64,000 bases of DNA from Aureivirga marina (GCF_015767265.1 NZ_JADPIB010000001.1:434001-498000), one strand, 5' to 3'. Shown: positions 28,709-37,930, numbered from the stretch's first letter. Notes: generated from the letters alone by a model not told the origin. Program-made: numbers and translations.

Positions 28709-29632
28709 ATGAAAGAAATTTCTGTCGCACAAATTTCCGAATTAAAATATCTTGATCTTTTAGCCAAACAAGTTGTTGAAGGTTTTATCACTGGAATGCA
28801 CAAAAGTCCGTTTCATGGATTTTCTGTTGAATTTGCTGAACATAAACTGTATAACAAAGGAGAAAGCACAAGACATATTGATTGGAAATTATTTGCAAAA
28901 ACAGAAAAGCTTTATACAAAAAGATATGAGGAAGAAACGAATCTTCGTTGCCATATAATTGTGGATAATTCAGCTTCGATGCATTTTCCTGATATTAAAA
29001 ATCCAAACATCCAAAACTTAAATAAAATTAGTTTTTCAGCCATTGCTGCTGCTGCTCTGACAGAAATTTTAAAAAGACAACGTGATGCTGTTGGATTAAG
29101 TATTTATAGTGATAAATATGATTATTATGCTCCAGAAAAAGGAAGTGAACGTCATCGAAGAATGTTATTGACAGAACTTTCTAATATGATTTCTAAGAAA
29201 TCTACTTCTAAAACGGATACCTATAAATATTTACATCAAATTGCAGAAAATATTCATAGAAGATCTTTGATTTTTCTTTTTACAGATATGTTTCAAGTGG
29301 ATAAAAATCAAGAAGAATTATTTGAAGCTCTTCGTCATTTAAAATATAACAAGCACGAATTAGTACTTTTTCATACTTATGACGGAAATTTAGAATATAA
29401 TTTTGATTTTGATAATAAGCCTAAGAAATTCGTAGATGTAGAAACTGGTGAATCGATTAATTTATTCGCTGAAAATGTCAAAGATTCTTATAAAGAATTA
29501 ATAGACAAATACTTTCAAGAGTTAAAAATGACTTGTATGAAGTATAAAATTGATTACATTCCTGTAGATATTCATAAAGGTTTTGAACAGATTCTAATCT
29601 CTTACTTGATTAGTAGAAAAAAAATGTTATAA
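28709..29632 (+). CDS. DUF58 / von Willebrand A-like protein
   Basis: 307 residues. DUF58 core with FSVEFAEHKLYNKGESTRHIDWKLFAKTEKLYTKRYEEE, followed by a vWA-like region whose metal-site-like motif is VDNSASM. Such proteins usually sit next to a MoxR-type AAA ATPase and BatA/BatB genes and are thought to act in chaperone-like or stress roles. No MoxR gene is adjacent here, since the neighbours are lpxB and tRNA-Asp. Function therefore remains uncertain. Confidence 0.85.
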   Translation: MKEISVAQISELKYLDLLAKQVVEGFITGMHKSPFHGFSVEFAEHKLYNKGESTRHIDWKLFAKTEKLYTKRYEEETNLRCHIIVDNSASMHFPDIKNPNIQNLNKISFSAIAAAALTEILKRQRDAVGLSIYSDKYDYYAPEKGSERHRRMLLTELSNMISKKSTSKTDTYKYLHQIAENIHRRSLIFLFTDMFQVDKNQEELFEALRHLKYNKHELVLFHTYDGNLEYNFDFDNKPKKFVDVETGESINLFAENVKDSYKELIDKYFQELKMTCMKYKIDYIPVDIHKGFEQILISYLISRKKML

Positions 29633-29648
29633 TTTTTTTTCAAAAGCC

Positions 29649-29678
29649 TTGCAAAAATAAAAAAAGCTTGTATATTTG
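29649..29678 (+). promoter_or_regulatory. Promoter TTG-N19-TATATTTG for tRNA-Asp
   Basis: -33 TTG at 29649-29651 and -7 TATATTTG at 29671-29678 with 19-bp spacing, the best promoter in the window, 18 bases before the tRNA. Confidence 0.8.
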
Positions 29679-29696
29679 CACCGCAATCAAGCAAAC

Positions 29697-29770
29697 GGTC
29701 TGGTAGTTCAGCTGGTTAGAATACATGCCTGTCACGCATGGGGTCGCGGGTTCGAGTCCCGTCCAGACCG
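29697..29770 (+). tRNA. tRNA-Asp (anticodon GTC)
   Basis: 74 nt cloverleaf. Acceptor stem GGTCTGG/CCAGACC with discriminator G, anticodon stem CATGC/GCATG around the loop CTGTCAC (anticodon GTC), and T arm CGGG-TTCGAGT-CCCG. No encoded CCA. It has its own promoter and terminator. Confidence 0.97.
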
Positions 29771-29772
29771 CG

Positions 29773-29805
29773 AAAAGCTTCTCAATTTTTGAGGAGCTTT
29801 TTTTT
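29773..29805 (+). terminator. Terminator of tRNA-Asp
   Basis: 13-bp stem with one G-T pair (29773-29785 with 29789-29801), TTT loop and a run of T after the stem, 3 bases past the tRNA. Confidence 0.85.
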
Positions 29806-29848
29806 GTTTAAAGTTTTAAATATTACTTTTTCAATAAACAATTTATCT

Positions 29849-30559
29849 CTACTTCAAACTCTCTAAATACTCTAAAACTTGCTTTTTATAACTTGCTCCG
29901 ATTGGTAATTCTTTATCATTTATTTCGATATCATTAGTTGTAAAAGCAGTTATTTTCGCACAATTCACAATATAAGAACGATGAATTCTCAGAAAACGAT
30001 GACTTTCTAATTTTTGTTCAATATCACTGATTTTATACTTTGAAACAATTCTTTTTGAGTCTGTGTACACAGAAATATAATCTTTTAAACTTTCGATATA
30101 AGAAATTGTTTGTACAGGAACTTTATGGTATTTATTTCCTGATTTTAACAAGACAAAATCTTCTTCTGTTTTATTTTCTTGTGGAATAATTTGTGAAGAA
30201 ACAGGTGTTGAAAGACGATAAAATTTTTCTATTGATTGAAAAAATCTTTGGAAAGTAATTGGCTTTAATAAATAATCTACAACTTCCAATTCATAACTCT
30301 CAATTGCATAATCTCGATAAGCTGTTGTAAAAATTGTTTTTGGCGGATTTTTTAAAGAACGTAAAAAATCAACTCCAGTAATATTCGGCATTTGTATATC
30401 CAAAAACAGTAAATCTATTTCTTTTGTCTGCAAAATTTCAAATGCTTTCATCGCATTATTACAAGTTGCAACAACTTCCAGATTTTCTAATTGTGAAATA
30501 TGATTTTCAATCAAACGAATCGCTAAAGGTTCGTCATCAACAATTAAACATTTTATCAT
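29849..30559 (-). CDS. LytTR-family response regulator
   Basis: 236 residues. Receiver domain (1-120) with acidic pair VDDE, phospho-acceptor Asp54 (FLDIQMPN), Thr in TTAYRDYA and Lys in YLLKPI. The C-terminal LytTR DNA-binding domain (about 140-236) contains ISYIESLKDYISVYT and FLRIHRSYIVN. It pairs with the LytS-type kinase 66 bases upstream on the same strand. The likely target is the divergent TonB-receptor-like gene, whose upstream region carries a 21-bp-period repeat of the kind LytTR proteins bind. Confidence 0.95.
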   Translation of the reverse strand: MIKCLIVDDEPLAIRLIENHISQLENLEVVATCNNAMKAFEILQTKEIDLLFLDIQMPNITGVDFLRSLKNPPKTIFTTAYRDYAIESYELEVVDYLLKPITFQRFFQSIEKFYRLSTPVSSQIIPQENKTEEDFVLLKSGNKYHKVPVQTISYIESLKDYISVYTDSKRIVSKYKISDIEQKLESHRFLRIHRSYIVNCAKITAFTTNDIEINDKELPIGASYKKQVLEYLESLK

Positions 30560-30625
30560 TTTTTTCTATTTATTTTATGTTTATTTCTTCAATAAAATAA
30601 GTGTTAGCTTAATTGAATTTTCCAT

Positions 30626-31699
30626 TTAAAAAGCACTAATCTCTAATTTTACAATAAACAACGATTTCCCTTTAATTATTTCCAAATTATAATTGTTTGG
30701 ATAAATCAAATCTAATTGCTTTCTAATATTTAATAAACCAATTGAATTTTTACTTTCATTTAAAGTTTTGATTTCAGAAATTGTGTTAGAAATTTGAAAT
30801 TCAATTCGATTATTTTCTGTTTTTAATACAATTCTAATTTTCGGCGAACCACTATCCTCTCCTGCTCCATGTTTAAAAGCATTTTCAACCAAAGAAAGTA
30901 AAATCAAAGGCGCGATAGAAATTGGTTGTTTAATATCTTTTTCAAAAATCACTTCTAATCGTTCATCATAACGTAATTTTTCTAAAGAAATATAATTTTC
31001 AAGTAGCGTAATTTCAGAAGAAATCGAAACGGTTTCACTATTACAACGATATAAAATATGATCTAAAATTGCAGATAATTTCTCAATAACTTCAGGAATT
31101 TTAGGCGATTTTTCAATTGCTAATAAATAAATATTATTTAATGTATTGAACAAAAAATGTGGATTTAATTGTGACTTTAAAGCATTCAATTCTGCAACAG
31201 ATTTTTCCTTTTCTAAATACAATCTTTTCTCTTCATTCTTCTTAAAATACAAGACAAATTTCACCAAAAGAAAAATAAAAACAGGCATGTAAATCGCAGG
31301 GAAATATTTCATCACTAAAACTTTCCAATCTGTCATAATTTCCATTAGTGATTCTTGCGTAAATTCCCCTTCTCTAACTAGTGTTTCAGCAACATGAACA
31401 ATTAAAACTCTACCATAAGCTGTGAAAATATAAAAACTCGCAATTAAGAGAATGTAAAATATTAAATATCGCTTTTGAATGTATAAATATGGAATCAGAA
31501 AAAGGTAGATAAAATAAGCTCCGATTAAGGAAGGAATTAATGTAAAAAAGTCATAAACCATAATACTTAAAAATGGTTCTTCAGTATGAATACCATAATC
31601 TTTAATCACATCCAAAAGATACACGGAAATCCAAAAAACGATGTCAATCATCCATTTTGAATTTGTAAAACGATTATATATTTCTGTTGTTTTTATCAA
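30626..31699 (-). CDS. LytS-type sensor histidine kinase (TTG start)
   Basis: 357 residues. Four membrane helices (about 19-33, 52-72, 79-100 and 134-152) with no recognisable ligand-binding domain, then the short His_kinase domain with SQLNPHFLFNTLNN (His181) and an HATPase with LVENAFKHG. It is the sensor for the LytTR regulator that follows. The start at 31699 is TTG; the first ATG (residue 17) would trim the cytoplasmic lead-in to helix 1, so both remain possible. The signal is unknown. Confidence 0.92.
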   Translation of the reverse strand: MIKTTEIYNRFTNSKWMIDIVFWISVYLLDVIKDYGIHTEEPFLSIMVYDFFTLIPSLIGAYFIYLFLIPYLYIQKRYLIFYILLIASFYIFTAYGRVLIVHVAETLVREGEFTQESLMEIMTDWKVLVMKYFPAIYMPVFIFLLVKFVLYFKKNEEKRLYLEKEKSVAELNALKSQLNPHFLFNTLNNIYLLAIEKSPKIPEVIEKLSAILDHILYRCNSETVSISSEITLLENYISLEKLRYDERLEVIFEKDIKQPISIAPLILLSLVENAFKHGAGEDSGSPKIRIVLKTENNRIEFQISNTISEIKTLNESKNSIGLLNIRKQLDLIYPNNYNLEIIKGKSLFIVKLEISAF

Positions 31700-31727
31700 T
31701 TTTCTACTTTTTATTAGAATCTTTATT

Positions 31728-31769
31728 CAAAATTAGTTCTAAATCTAATTTAAAAATCATTCAAAGATA
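31728..31769 (-). promoter_or_regulatory. Two -7 elements for the kinase/regulator operon
   Basis: TAATTTTG (31735-31728) and TATCTTTG (31769-31762) both fit TAnnTTTG upstream of the kinase gene on the minus strand. Neither has a TTG at ideal spacing. Confidence 0.4.
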
Positions 31770-31842
31770 AATTCCTCGAAAAAAATGCCGAATACTATAA
31801 AATCATCGACGAATTTGCGTTTTTCTATTTTTTTTAAAATTG

Positions 31843-31872
31843 GACGATTTTAAACGTTCATTTGTCGATTTT
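31843..31872. promoter_or_regulatory. Candidate LytTR operator upstream of the TonB-receptor-like gene
   Basis: GACGATTTT (31843-31851) and GTCGATTTT (31864-31872) are a direct repeat with a 21-bp period. Between them AACGTTCAT (31853-31861) fits the published LytTR-type consensus [TA][AC][CA]GTTN[AG][TG]. The receptor gene has only a poor -7 (CACATTTG at 31898-31905), so activator-dependent expression is plausible. Inference. Confidence 0.45.
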
Positions 31873-31934
31873 CCAAATTCTATTTTTCTTTTTGTTTCAC
31901 ATTTGCAACAGTTAAATAAAGAAAAAACGTAAAC

Positions 31935-34298
31935 ATGAACCATAAAATATTACTAATTATTTTTGCTTTTCTTTTGAGCAATATGCTCTTTTCTCAGAAG
32001 AAGAGCAATGTCACAATTAAAGGAAAAATTGTAGAAAAAACGACACAACAACCTCTTGAAATTGCAACTGTAACGATTTTTAATTACAATAATGAAACAA
32101 TTATTACAGGAGGTGTTACCGATGAAAAAGGAGAATTTAAATTTAAAATTCCAACAGGAACTTATGATATTAAAGTAGAATATCTTGCTTTTAAAGATGT
32201 TTTTATCAATGATCGAAAAATTAACCAAAACACCACTTTAGAAACAATTTTATTAGAAGAAAACTCTGAAGTTTTAAATACTATAGAGATTACAGCCGAA
32301 AAATCTTCGATGGAATATAAATTAGATAAGAAAGTTTTTAATGTTGGAAAAGATATTATTTCAAAAGCTGGTTCTGCAATCGATATTTTAGAAAATGTTC
32401 CTTCTGTTGGTGTGGATGTTCAAGGAAATGTAAGTTTAAGAGGAAATTCTGGTGTAAATATTCTAATTAATGGAAAACCTTCTGTTTTAACTTCAAATGG
32501 AGGTTTGGATCAAATTCCTTCAGAAAGTATTGAAAAAATTGAAGTAATAACAAATCCATCTGCAAAATATGAGGCACAAGGAACTGCCGGAATAATCAAT
32601 ATTGTATTAAAGAAAAATAAAAAATCAGGATTGGCTGGTTCTGTAAAATTAGAAGGTGGATTTCCTGAAAATAATGGAATTAATTTGAATGTAAATTACA
32701 AAACAGAAAAATTCAATATTTTCTCAAATCTTCGTTATCGTTTGCAAACAGTTGAGCCAAGAGAATCTTTTGAAAGAACAAATTTTGTAAATGGTGTTCC
32801 TATAAGTTTCCAAAATATGGACACTGATTTAGAAAGAAGTAGATCGAATTATAATATTTATGTTGGTGGAGATTATTATTTTAATGATAAAAATACTATT
32901 TCGCTTACATACACAAGAAATCGAAATGACAATGAGAGAAACTCTACTTTTTTATTCTCTTCATTTAATGAAAATAAAGAATTAACTGATGTTTATAGAA
33001 GAATTGAAAAATATGAAGAGCCACAAACGTACAATCAATTAGAGATTGATTATTTAAAAACCTTTAATAAAAAAGGAAAAAAACTTCGAATGAATTTACA
33101 ATATGATTTTTGGAATGATGATGAAAATGAATCGATTATTGCACAAACAATTGAACCGATAAATCCAGAAATTGATCATATTACAAGTAGAGATATTGAA
33201 AGCAGTAAAGATTTATATTTTCAAACAGATTTTGAAACTCCTTTTGGTGAAAAAGGTGGATTGGAAATGGGTGTAAAAGGACAATATCGAAGAATTCGTA
33301 GTAATTATAATGTGATGGATAATGGAGAATTAGTAGAACAATTCACAAATTTATTCAAATATAATGAAGGAATTTACGGAGCGTATATACAATACAAAAA
33401 CAGTAAAAATAAATTCAAATATTTACTTGGTTTAAGAACGGAAATCTCAAATATTGAAATTTTAGATCAAAAGAATATTTTTGACAGAACAAAAAATTAT
33501 ATCAATCTTTTCCCAACTGTACATTTAACATATCAATTTACAGAGAAAAACAATTTACAGTTAAGCTATAGCAAACGAATTTCACGACCAGGATTCTGGC
33601 AACTGAATCCTTTTGGTGGAATCTCAAACAACCAGACAATTTTTGGTGGAAATCCAGATTTAGATCCGATGTATACAAATATGTTTGAACTTGGAAACCT
33701 TTGGAGAGTTGGAAAATTTCAATTAAATCCTTCAATTTATTTCCAACATACAACAGATTTTGTCACTTTTATCACTTCTGAATTACCTGATGGAAAATTA
33801 TTCACTTCGCCTGTGAATTTAGATACAGAAGATCGAATTGGAGCTGAGATATCCATCAATTATAGTCCTTTAAAATGGCTTAGATTATCATCTGAATTTA
33901 ATTATTATCAATTCAACCAAAAAGGAGATTATAACAATGTTTCTTATAGTTCGAAAAATGATAGTTGGAATTCAAAAATCAATGCTCGTATGCGTTTGCC
34001 AAAGAAAATTTCTTTTCAAATTTCTACAGTTTTTCAAGGAAAAAGAGAAAATGTACAAACGACAGTGGATGCAATGTCTTGGACAAGTTTAGGATTAAGT
34101 AAAGATTTTTTACATGATAAAATGTCGTTTTCATTATCTGTGTACAATGTATTCGATTCAAGAATTGAAAAAAGATATGTTACAGGTGAAAACTTCCAAA
34201 TAAATTACGACCAAACCAACAGTGGAAGAAGAATTAGTGGAACATTAACTTATAGATTTAATAGAAAGAAAAACGAAAGAGATAGATTACCAGACTAG
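31935..34298 (+). CDS. TonB-dependent receptor-like outer membrane protein
   Basis: 787 residues. Signal peptide (1-20, ending LFSQ), a carboxypeptidase-regulatory-like beta domain (about 24-110, VTIKGKIVEKTTQQPLEIATVTIFN), a plug domain (about 125-225, LENVPSVGVDVQGNVSLRGNSGVNILINGKPS...QIPSESIEKIEVITNPSAKYEAQGTAGIINIVLKK) and a beta barrel of the OMP_b-brl_3 type to the end. There is no SusD partner, so this is a stand-alone outer-membrane transporter or receptor of unknown ligand. It is divergent from and probably regulated by the LytS/LytTR pair. Confidence 0.92.
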   Translation: MNHKILLIIFAFLLSNMLFSQKKSNVTIKGKIVEKTTQQPLEIATVTIFNYNNETIITGGVTDEKGEFKFKIPTGTYDIKVEYLAFKDVFINDRKINQNTTLETILLEENSEVLNTIEITAEKSSMEYKLDKKVFNVGKDIISKAGSAIDILENVPSVGVDVQGNVSLRGNSGVNILINGKPSVLTSNGGLDQIPSESIEKIEVITNPSAKYEAQGTAGIINIVLKKNKKSGLAGSVKLEGGFPENNGINLNVNYKTEKFNIFSNLRYRLQTVEPRESFERTNFVNGVPISFQNMDTDLERSRSNYNIYVGGDYYFNDKNTISLTYTRNRNDNERNSTFLFSSFNENKELTDVYRRIEKYEEPQTYNQLEIDYLKTFNKKGKKLRMNLQYDFWNDDENESIIAQTIEPINPEIDHITSRDIESSKDLYFQTDFETPFGEKGGLEMGVKGQYRRIRSNYNVMDNGELVEQFTNLFKYNEGIYGAYIQYKNSKNKFKYLLGLRTEISNIEILDQKNIFDRTKNYINLFPTVHLTYQFTEKNNLQLSYSKRISRPGFWQLNPFGGISNNQTIFGGNPDLDPMYTNMFELGNLWRVGKFQLNPSIYFQHTTDFVTFITSELPDGKLFTSPVNLDTEDRIGAEISINYSPLKWLRLSSEFNYYQFNQKGDYNNVSYSSKNDSWNSKINARMRLPKKISFQISTVFQGKRENVQTTVDAMSWTSLGLSKDFLHDKMSFSLSVYNVFDSRIEKRYVTGENFQINYDQTNSGRRISGTLTYRFNRKKNERDRLPD

Positions 34299-34335
34299 AT
34301 TTGTTTTATAAATAATTATTTAAATTATATCATGT

Positions 34336-34370
34336 AAAACCGAATATTCTAATGGAATATTCGGTTTTTT
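34336..34370. terminator. Bidirectional terminator
   Basis: 14-bp stem AAAACCGAATATTC/GAATATTCGGTTTT with a 5-base loop and T-run, between the convergent receptor gene and comEC; it overlaps the last bases of comEC. Confidence 0.85.
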
Positions 34371-36375
34371 AGTTTGAAATCTCAAAACTTCCATTTTCAA
34401 AAGTATTATAAAATGGAATTTGGTGTTTTTTACATGTTTTAGTCCAATTTTTGACATAAAATCTAGAATTTGAACCGTCAAAAATTATGAATTTTGGTTC
34501 TTGTTCTTGAATTAATTTTTCAAAATTAATCTTTGGATTTTTTTGCATTAAAAGAAAATCTGGTTTTAATTTTTTCTCCACCAAATATGGTTTATTTATA
34601 ATTAAAATCTTTTTATCCTTCCAAAAATAAAGCGGATTTATCGAATCAACATGTTGATGATTTTCTATTTTAAAATTGGTTTTATATTCTTGAATAATTG
34701 GAATTTCTTTACCAAAAGTTTCTAAATTTTTCTCTTGTAAAAAGCCAAAACAACTGGTTTTATATTTATGAAAAACAATAAACTTGGAAGAAGATTCTTT
34801 TGAGAATTCCTGTTGAAAAAAAGCAATTTGAACAAAGAAAATAATTAATAAAACAGCAAAAGTTGTTTTGTATGTTTTTTTACTATAAGAATAGATAAAA
34901 ATGGAAATTAATAATGCATAAAAAAGAATTAAATCAAGAGAAGAAAAAGAAATATTTGTAAATACAAAATGCTCTTTAGAAGCAAAAAAAGCAATGATTT
35001 CATTCATAAATTCAATCAATTTTTCATAAGTAATTGAAAGGAAACTTTTCTCAGAATAAAACAACAATGAAATCAATAAAATTAAGCCAAAAGCGATGAC
35101 AATTTCCAATAGAAAAAGAACTAAAATATTTGCAAGAAAAAACAATGCGCTAAATTGGTGAAAATAAAATAAACTAATTGGTAAAATCCCGATTTGAGCA
35201 GCAACTGAAACAGAAAATAAATCCCAAATTTTAGAGAATATTCTTTGTTTTGGTTTATATAATTTATCAATTATAGGTTTTAAAATTACGATGGAAATTA
35301 CAGCGATATAACTTAATTGAAATCCAACTTGAAAAAGCCAAAAAGGATTGATTAATAATAAAATGAAATAAGAAATAGTAATAGATTGAAAAATAAAAGT
35401 AGTTCGAGATAAATTTAATCCAATTGCAATTACAGAAAACATTGTTACAGCTCTTGTCACAGAAGGACTAAAACCAGTAACGAAAGCGAAAAACCACAAA
35501 AACGAAACTTGAAGAATTACTTTTACGACTTTTGTCTTTTGATTTTTATTTAAAAAGAAGAAAATTTTCTCTAATAAAAAAAGTAAAATTCCGATGTGTA
35601 ATCCAGAAATAGCTAAAATATGAATTACACCAGCATATGTATAATTTTGATATAATTCTTTTGAAATATCTTGTTTTTCTCCAAGAAAAAGAGCTTTTGT
35701 AATTGCAAAAACATCATTTGGTAAATTTAAATTTTGTAATCTTTCAATGATTTTATTTCGAAGATTACTTGCTGAAAAAATAGAAGAGTTTTCTTGTAAA
35801 ACTTTAGAATTTCCAGAATTTAATTTTATATCGTAAAAAATTTGTTTCTTCTTTAAAAATCCAACATAATCAAACCCAAAAGTATTTTTCTGTAATAACT
35901 TTCTAGGCTGTGCTTTACTTATAATAACCGTATTTTCTTTTAAATTCGGAAAAATTGTATCTGTATAAATCAGAATTTTTCCAGATGTTTTAAACTGGTT
36001 ACATCGTATTATTTTTCCATAATATCTTTTCGCAAATTTTGTTGGTTTTAAAACTTCAAGAATTTCAATTTCGGAAGTATTTTCTTCCTGTAAAGAATTA
36101 GCAAAATAACTTTTTTGATTTTCATTTTTTTGAAGAGAAATATTTAAAAATCCGATAGAAATACATAGTAAAAAAGCAAAAACAGAAAACCAATTTGAAT
36201 TTGAAAAACACATTGGCTTTGAAATTTTTATATGTATTAAAAACACAGAAATTAAAAGGAAAATTAGAATTCCAAATTGATAAATTATTGGAAAATTATA
36301 ATAGAAACCTAAGACTAAACCAAAGGTATAGAACAAACTTATGTACGCAGGTACATAACTCATCATTTTTTTCAT
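34369..36375 (-). CDS. comEC: ComEC/Rec2-family DNA-uptake channel protein
   Basis: 668 residues from the ATG at 36375 (the upstream TTG adds three residues). An N-terminal membrane/DUF4131 region (about 1-200) precedes the Competence domain, with LFLGEKQDISKELYQNYTYAGVIHILAISGLHIGIL and VTGFSPSVTRAVTMFSV. Many helices follow, then a C-terminal soluble part (about 525-668). That last part lacks the HxHxDH motif of the metallo-beta-lactamase domain found in many ComEC proteins. The family imports single-stranded DNA across the inner membrane; activity here is presumed. Confidence 0.88.
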   Translation of the reverse strand: MKKMMSYVPAYISLFYTFGLVLGFYYNFPIIYQFGILIFLLISVFLIHIKISKPMCFSNSNWFSVFAFLLCISIGFLNISLQKNENQKSYFANSLQEENTSEIEILEVLKPTKFAKRYYGKIIRCNQFKTSGKILIYTDTIFPNLKENTVIISKAQPRKLLQKNTFGFDYVGFLKKKQIFYDIKLNSGNSKVLQENSSIFSASNLRNKIIERLQNLNLPNDVFAITKALFLGEKQDISKELYQNYTYAGVIHILAISGLHIGILLFLLEKIFFFLNKNQKTKVVKVILQVSFLWFFAFVTGFSPSVTRAVTMFSVIAIGLNLSRTTFIFQSITISYFILLLINPFWLFQVGFQLSYIAVISIVILKPIIDKLYKPKQRIFSKIWDLFSVSVAAQIGILPISLFYFHQFSALFFLANILVLFLLEIVIAFGLILLISLLFYSEKSFLSITYEKLIEFMNEIIAFFASKEHFVFTNISFSSLDLILFYALLISIFIYSYSKKTYKTTFAVLLIIFFVQIAFFQQEFSKESSSKFIVFHKYKTSCFGFLQEKNLETFGKEIPIIQEYKTNFKIENHQHVDSINPLYFWKDKKILIINKPYLVEKKLKPDFLLMQKNPKINFEKLIQEQEPKFIIFDGSNSRFYVKNWTKTCKKHQIPFYNTFENGSFEISN

Positions 36376-36534
36376 AAAGTGCAATTTTTCAGTAATTTAT
36401 AAATTATTCTTTTATTTCAAAAAGGAATAAATGAAAAATTCTAATTCACTGTTTTTAAAAAGGTTTTTAGGTAAAATATTTCAAAAGAAATTGAATAAGA
36501 AGACTATAACAAAGCTTTAAAACAAAATTGTATT

Positions 36535-36550
36535 TATTTTTGTAAATTTG
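36535..36550 (+). promoter_or_regulatory. Two overlapping -7 elements for prfA
   Basis: TATTTTTG (36535-36542) and TAAATTTG (36543-36550) both match TAnnTTTG just upstream of prfA. The second ends inside an in-frame TTG at 36548, arguing that this TTG is not the start. Confidence 0.5.
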
Positions 36551-36571
36551 CAATCCAAGAAAATAGAAGAA

Positions 36572-37648
36572 ATGTTAGACAAGTTACAAATAGTAAAACA
36601 ACGTTATGATGAAGTATCAGATTTGATCATTCAACCTGATATTATCACAGATCAAAAACGTTATGTTAAGCTTAATAAAGAATATAAAGACTTAGGTCAA
36701 GTTGTTGAAAAAGCAAATGAATATGAATCTTTATTAGCAAACATTGAAGAAGCCAAAGAAATTATTGCAGATGGTTCAGATGCTGAAATGACGGAAATGG
36801 CGAAAATGGAATTAGAGGAAGCAAATGCTAGAATTCCACAGCTAGAAGAAGAGATTAAATTCATGCTGATTCCTAAAGATCCTGAAGATGCGAAAAACGT
36901 AATTGTTGAAATTCGTGCAGGAACTGGTGGAGATGAAGCAAGTATTTTCGCAGGAGATTTATACAGAATGTACACTAAATATTGTGCTAGTAGAGGTTGG
37001 AAAGCCGAAGTAGAAGATTTGAGTGAAGGAACTTCTGGTGGATTTAAAGAAATTATTTTCAGTATTACTGGTGAAGATGTTTATGGTGATATGAAATTCG
37101 AATCTGGAGTTCACCGTGTACAACGTGTTCCACAAACAGAAACACAAGGACGTGTGCATACTTCTGCTGCAACTGTAATGGTTTTACCAGAAGCAGAAGA
37201 ATTCGATATCGATTTAAAAATGAGCGATATTCGTATTGACTACTTCTGTTCTTCAGGACCTGGAGGTCAGTCGGTAAATACAACTTATTCTGCCGTTCGT
37301 TTAACGCATATTCCAACTGGAATTGTTGCACAATGTCAGGATCAAAAATCGCAACATAAGAACAAAGATAAAGCGATGAAAGTATTACGTACACGTATCT
37401 ACGAGCAAGAATTAGAGAAAAAGTTAGCAGAAGATGCTGCAAAACGTAATTCTTTAGTTTCTTCAGGAGATAGATCTGCAAAAATTCGTACATACAACTA
37501 TCCACAAGGTCGTGTAACTGAACACAGAATTGGATTAACGCTTTACGATTTAAGTAATATTATCAATGGTGATATCCAAAAAATCATTGAAGAATTGAAG
37601 CTTACAGAAAACACAGAAAAACTAAAAGAATTAGGAGAAGTTTTATAA
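36572..37648 (+). CDS. prfA: Peptide chain release factor 1
   Basis: 358 residues from the ATG at 36572 ([14 protein letters not shown]), the expected length. Recognises UAA and UAG. The stop-codon tripeptide PxT is present as PQT within [18 protein letters not shown], and the peptidyl-hydrolysis GGQ lies in [12 protein letters not shown]. The domain order (helical domain 1, then PCRF and RF-1 domains) is normal. Monocistronic, with its own promoter and terminator. Confidence 0.97.
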   Translation: MLDKLQIVKQRYDEVSDLIIQPDIITDQKRYVKLNKEYKDLGQVVEKANEYESLLANIEEAKEIIADGSDAEMTEMAKMELEEANARIPQLEEEIKFMLIPKDPEDAKNVIVEIRAGTGGDEASIFAGDLYRMYTKYCASRGWKAEVEDLSEGTSGGFKEIIFSITGEDVYGDMKFESGVHRVQRVPQTETQGRVHTSAATVMVLPEAEEFDIDLKMSDIRIDYFCSSGPGGQSVNTTYSAVRLTHIPTGIVAQCQDQKSQHKNKDKAMKVLRTRIYEQELEKKLAEDAAKRNSLVSSGDRSAKIRTYNYPQGRVTEHRIGLTLYDLSNIINGDIQKIIEELKLTENTEKLKELGEVL

Positions 37649-37672
37649 AACTCTATTTTCTTTTCAACATAC

Positions 37673-37707
37673 AAAAAGCTCAAATATCTAAGATGTTTGG
37701 GCTTTTT
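37673..37707 (+). terminator. Terminator of prfA
   Basis: Stem AAAAAGCTCAAA/TTTGGGCTTTTT with one T-G pair and an 11-base loop, 25 bases after the prfA stop. Confidence 0.75.
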
Positions 37708-37722
37708 CTTTGTTTAAATTTT

Positions 37723-37825
37723 GGAGCTTCCCTTTTCCTCCGACAAGCTACAAAAAAGGTCGGGCTATCCGCTATATCTTTTATTCCGTTCCTCCACAAA
37801 AGGATGTCGCTTCTATCCCTAAGCC
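37723..37825. repeat. Structured intergenic repeat, copy 1
   Basis: About 103 bases, more GC-rich than its surroundings, sharing an ordered set of blocks with 59010-59129: a TTCCCTTnTCCTnCGAC block, GGTCGGGCTnTCCGCTATATCTTTT, AAAAGGATGnCGCT and ATCCCTAA. Pairing is possible between the termini (GCTT/AAGC), CCGAC/GTCGG and CTTTT/AAAAG. It lies between prfA and rplT, outside any gene. Confidence 0.8.
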
Positions 37826-37872
37826 ATAGAAAAATTCATCAACTTAAAAACACAATTACTTTTTAAACAAAA

Positions 37873-37900
37873 AAAATCCTAGATTTTCATCTAGGATTTT
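37873..37900 (-). terminator. Terminator of the thrS-infC-rpmI-rplT operon
   Basis: 11-bp stem AAAATCCTAGA/TCTAGGATTTT with a 6-base loop and a T-run on the minus strand, 30 bases past the rplT stop. Confidence 0.85.
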
Positions 37901-37930
37901 CCTTATATATATAAGCAAGAAGTTAAAAAT

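Noticed and set aside
37065-37505. 146-codon minus-strand reading frame inside prfA
   Set aside because: Shadow of the conserved prfA gene; Leu/Tyr-rich, no motif, no promoter.
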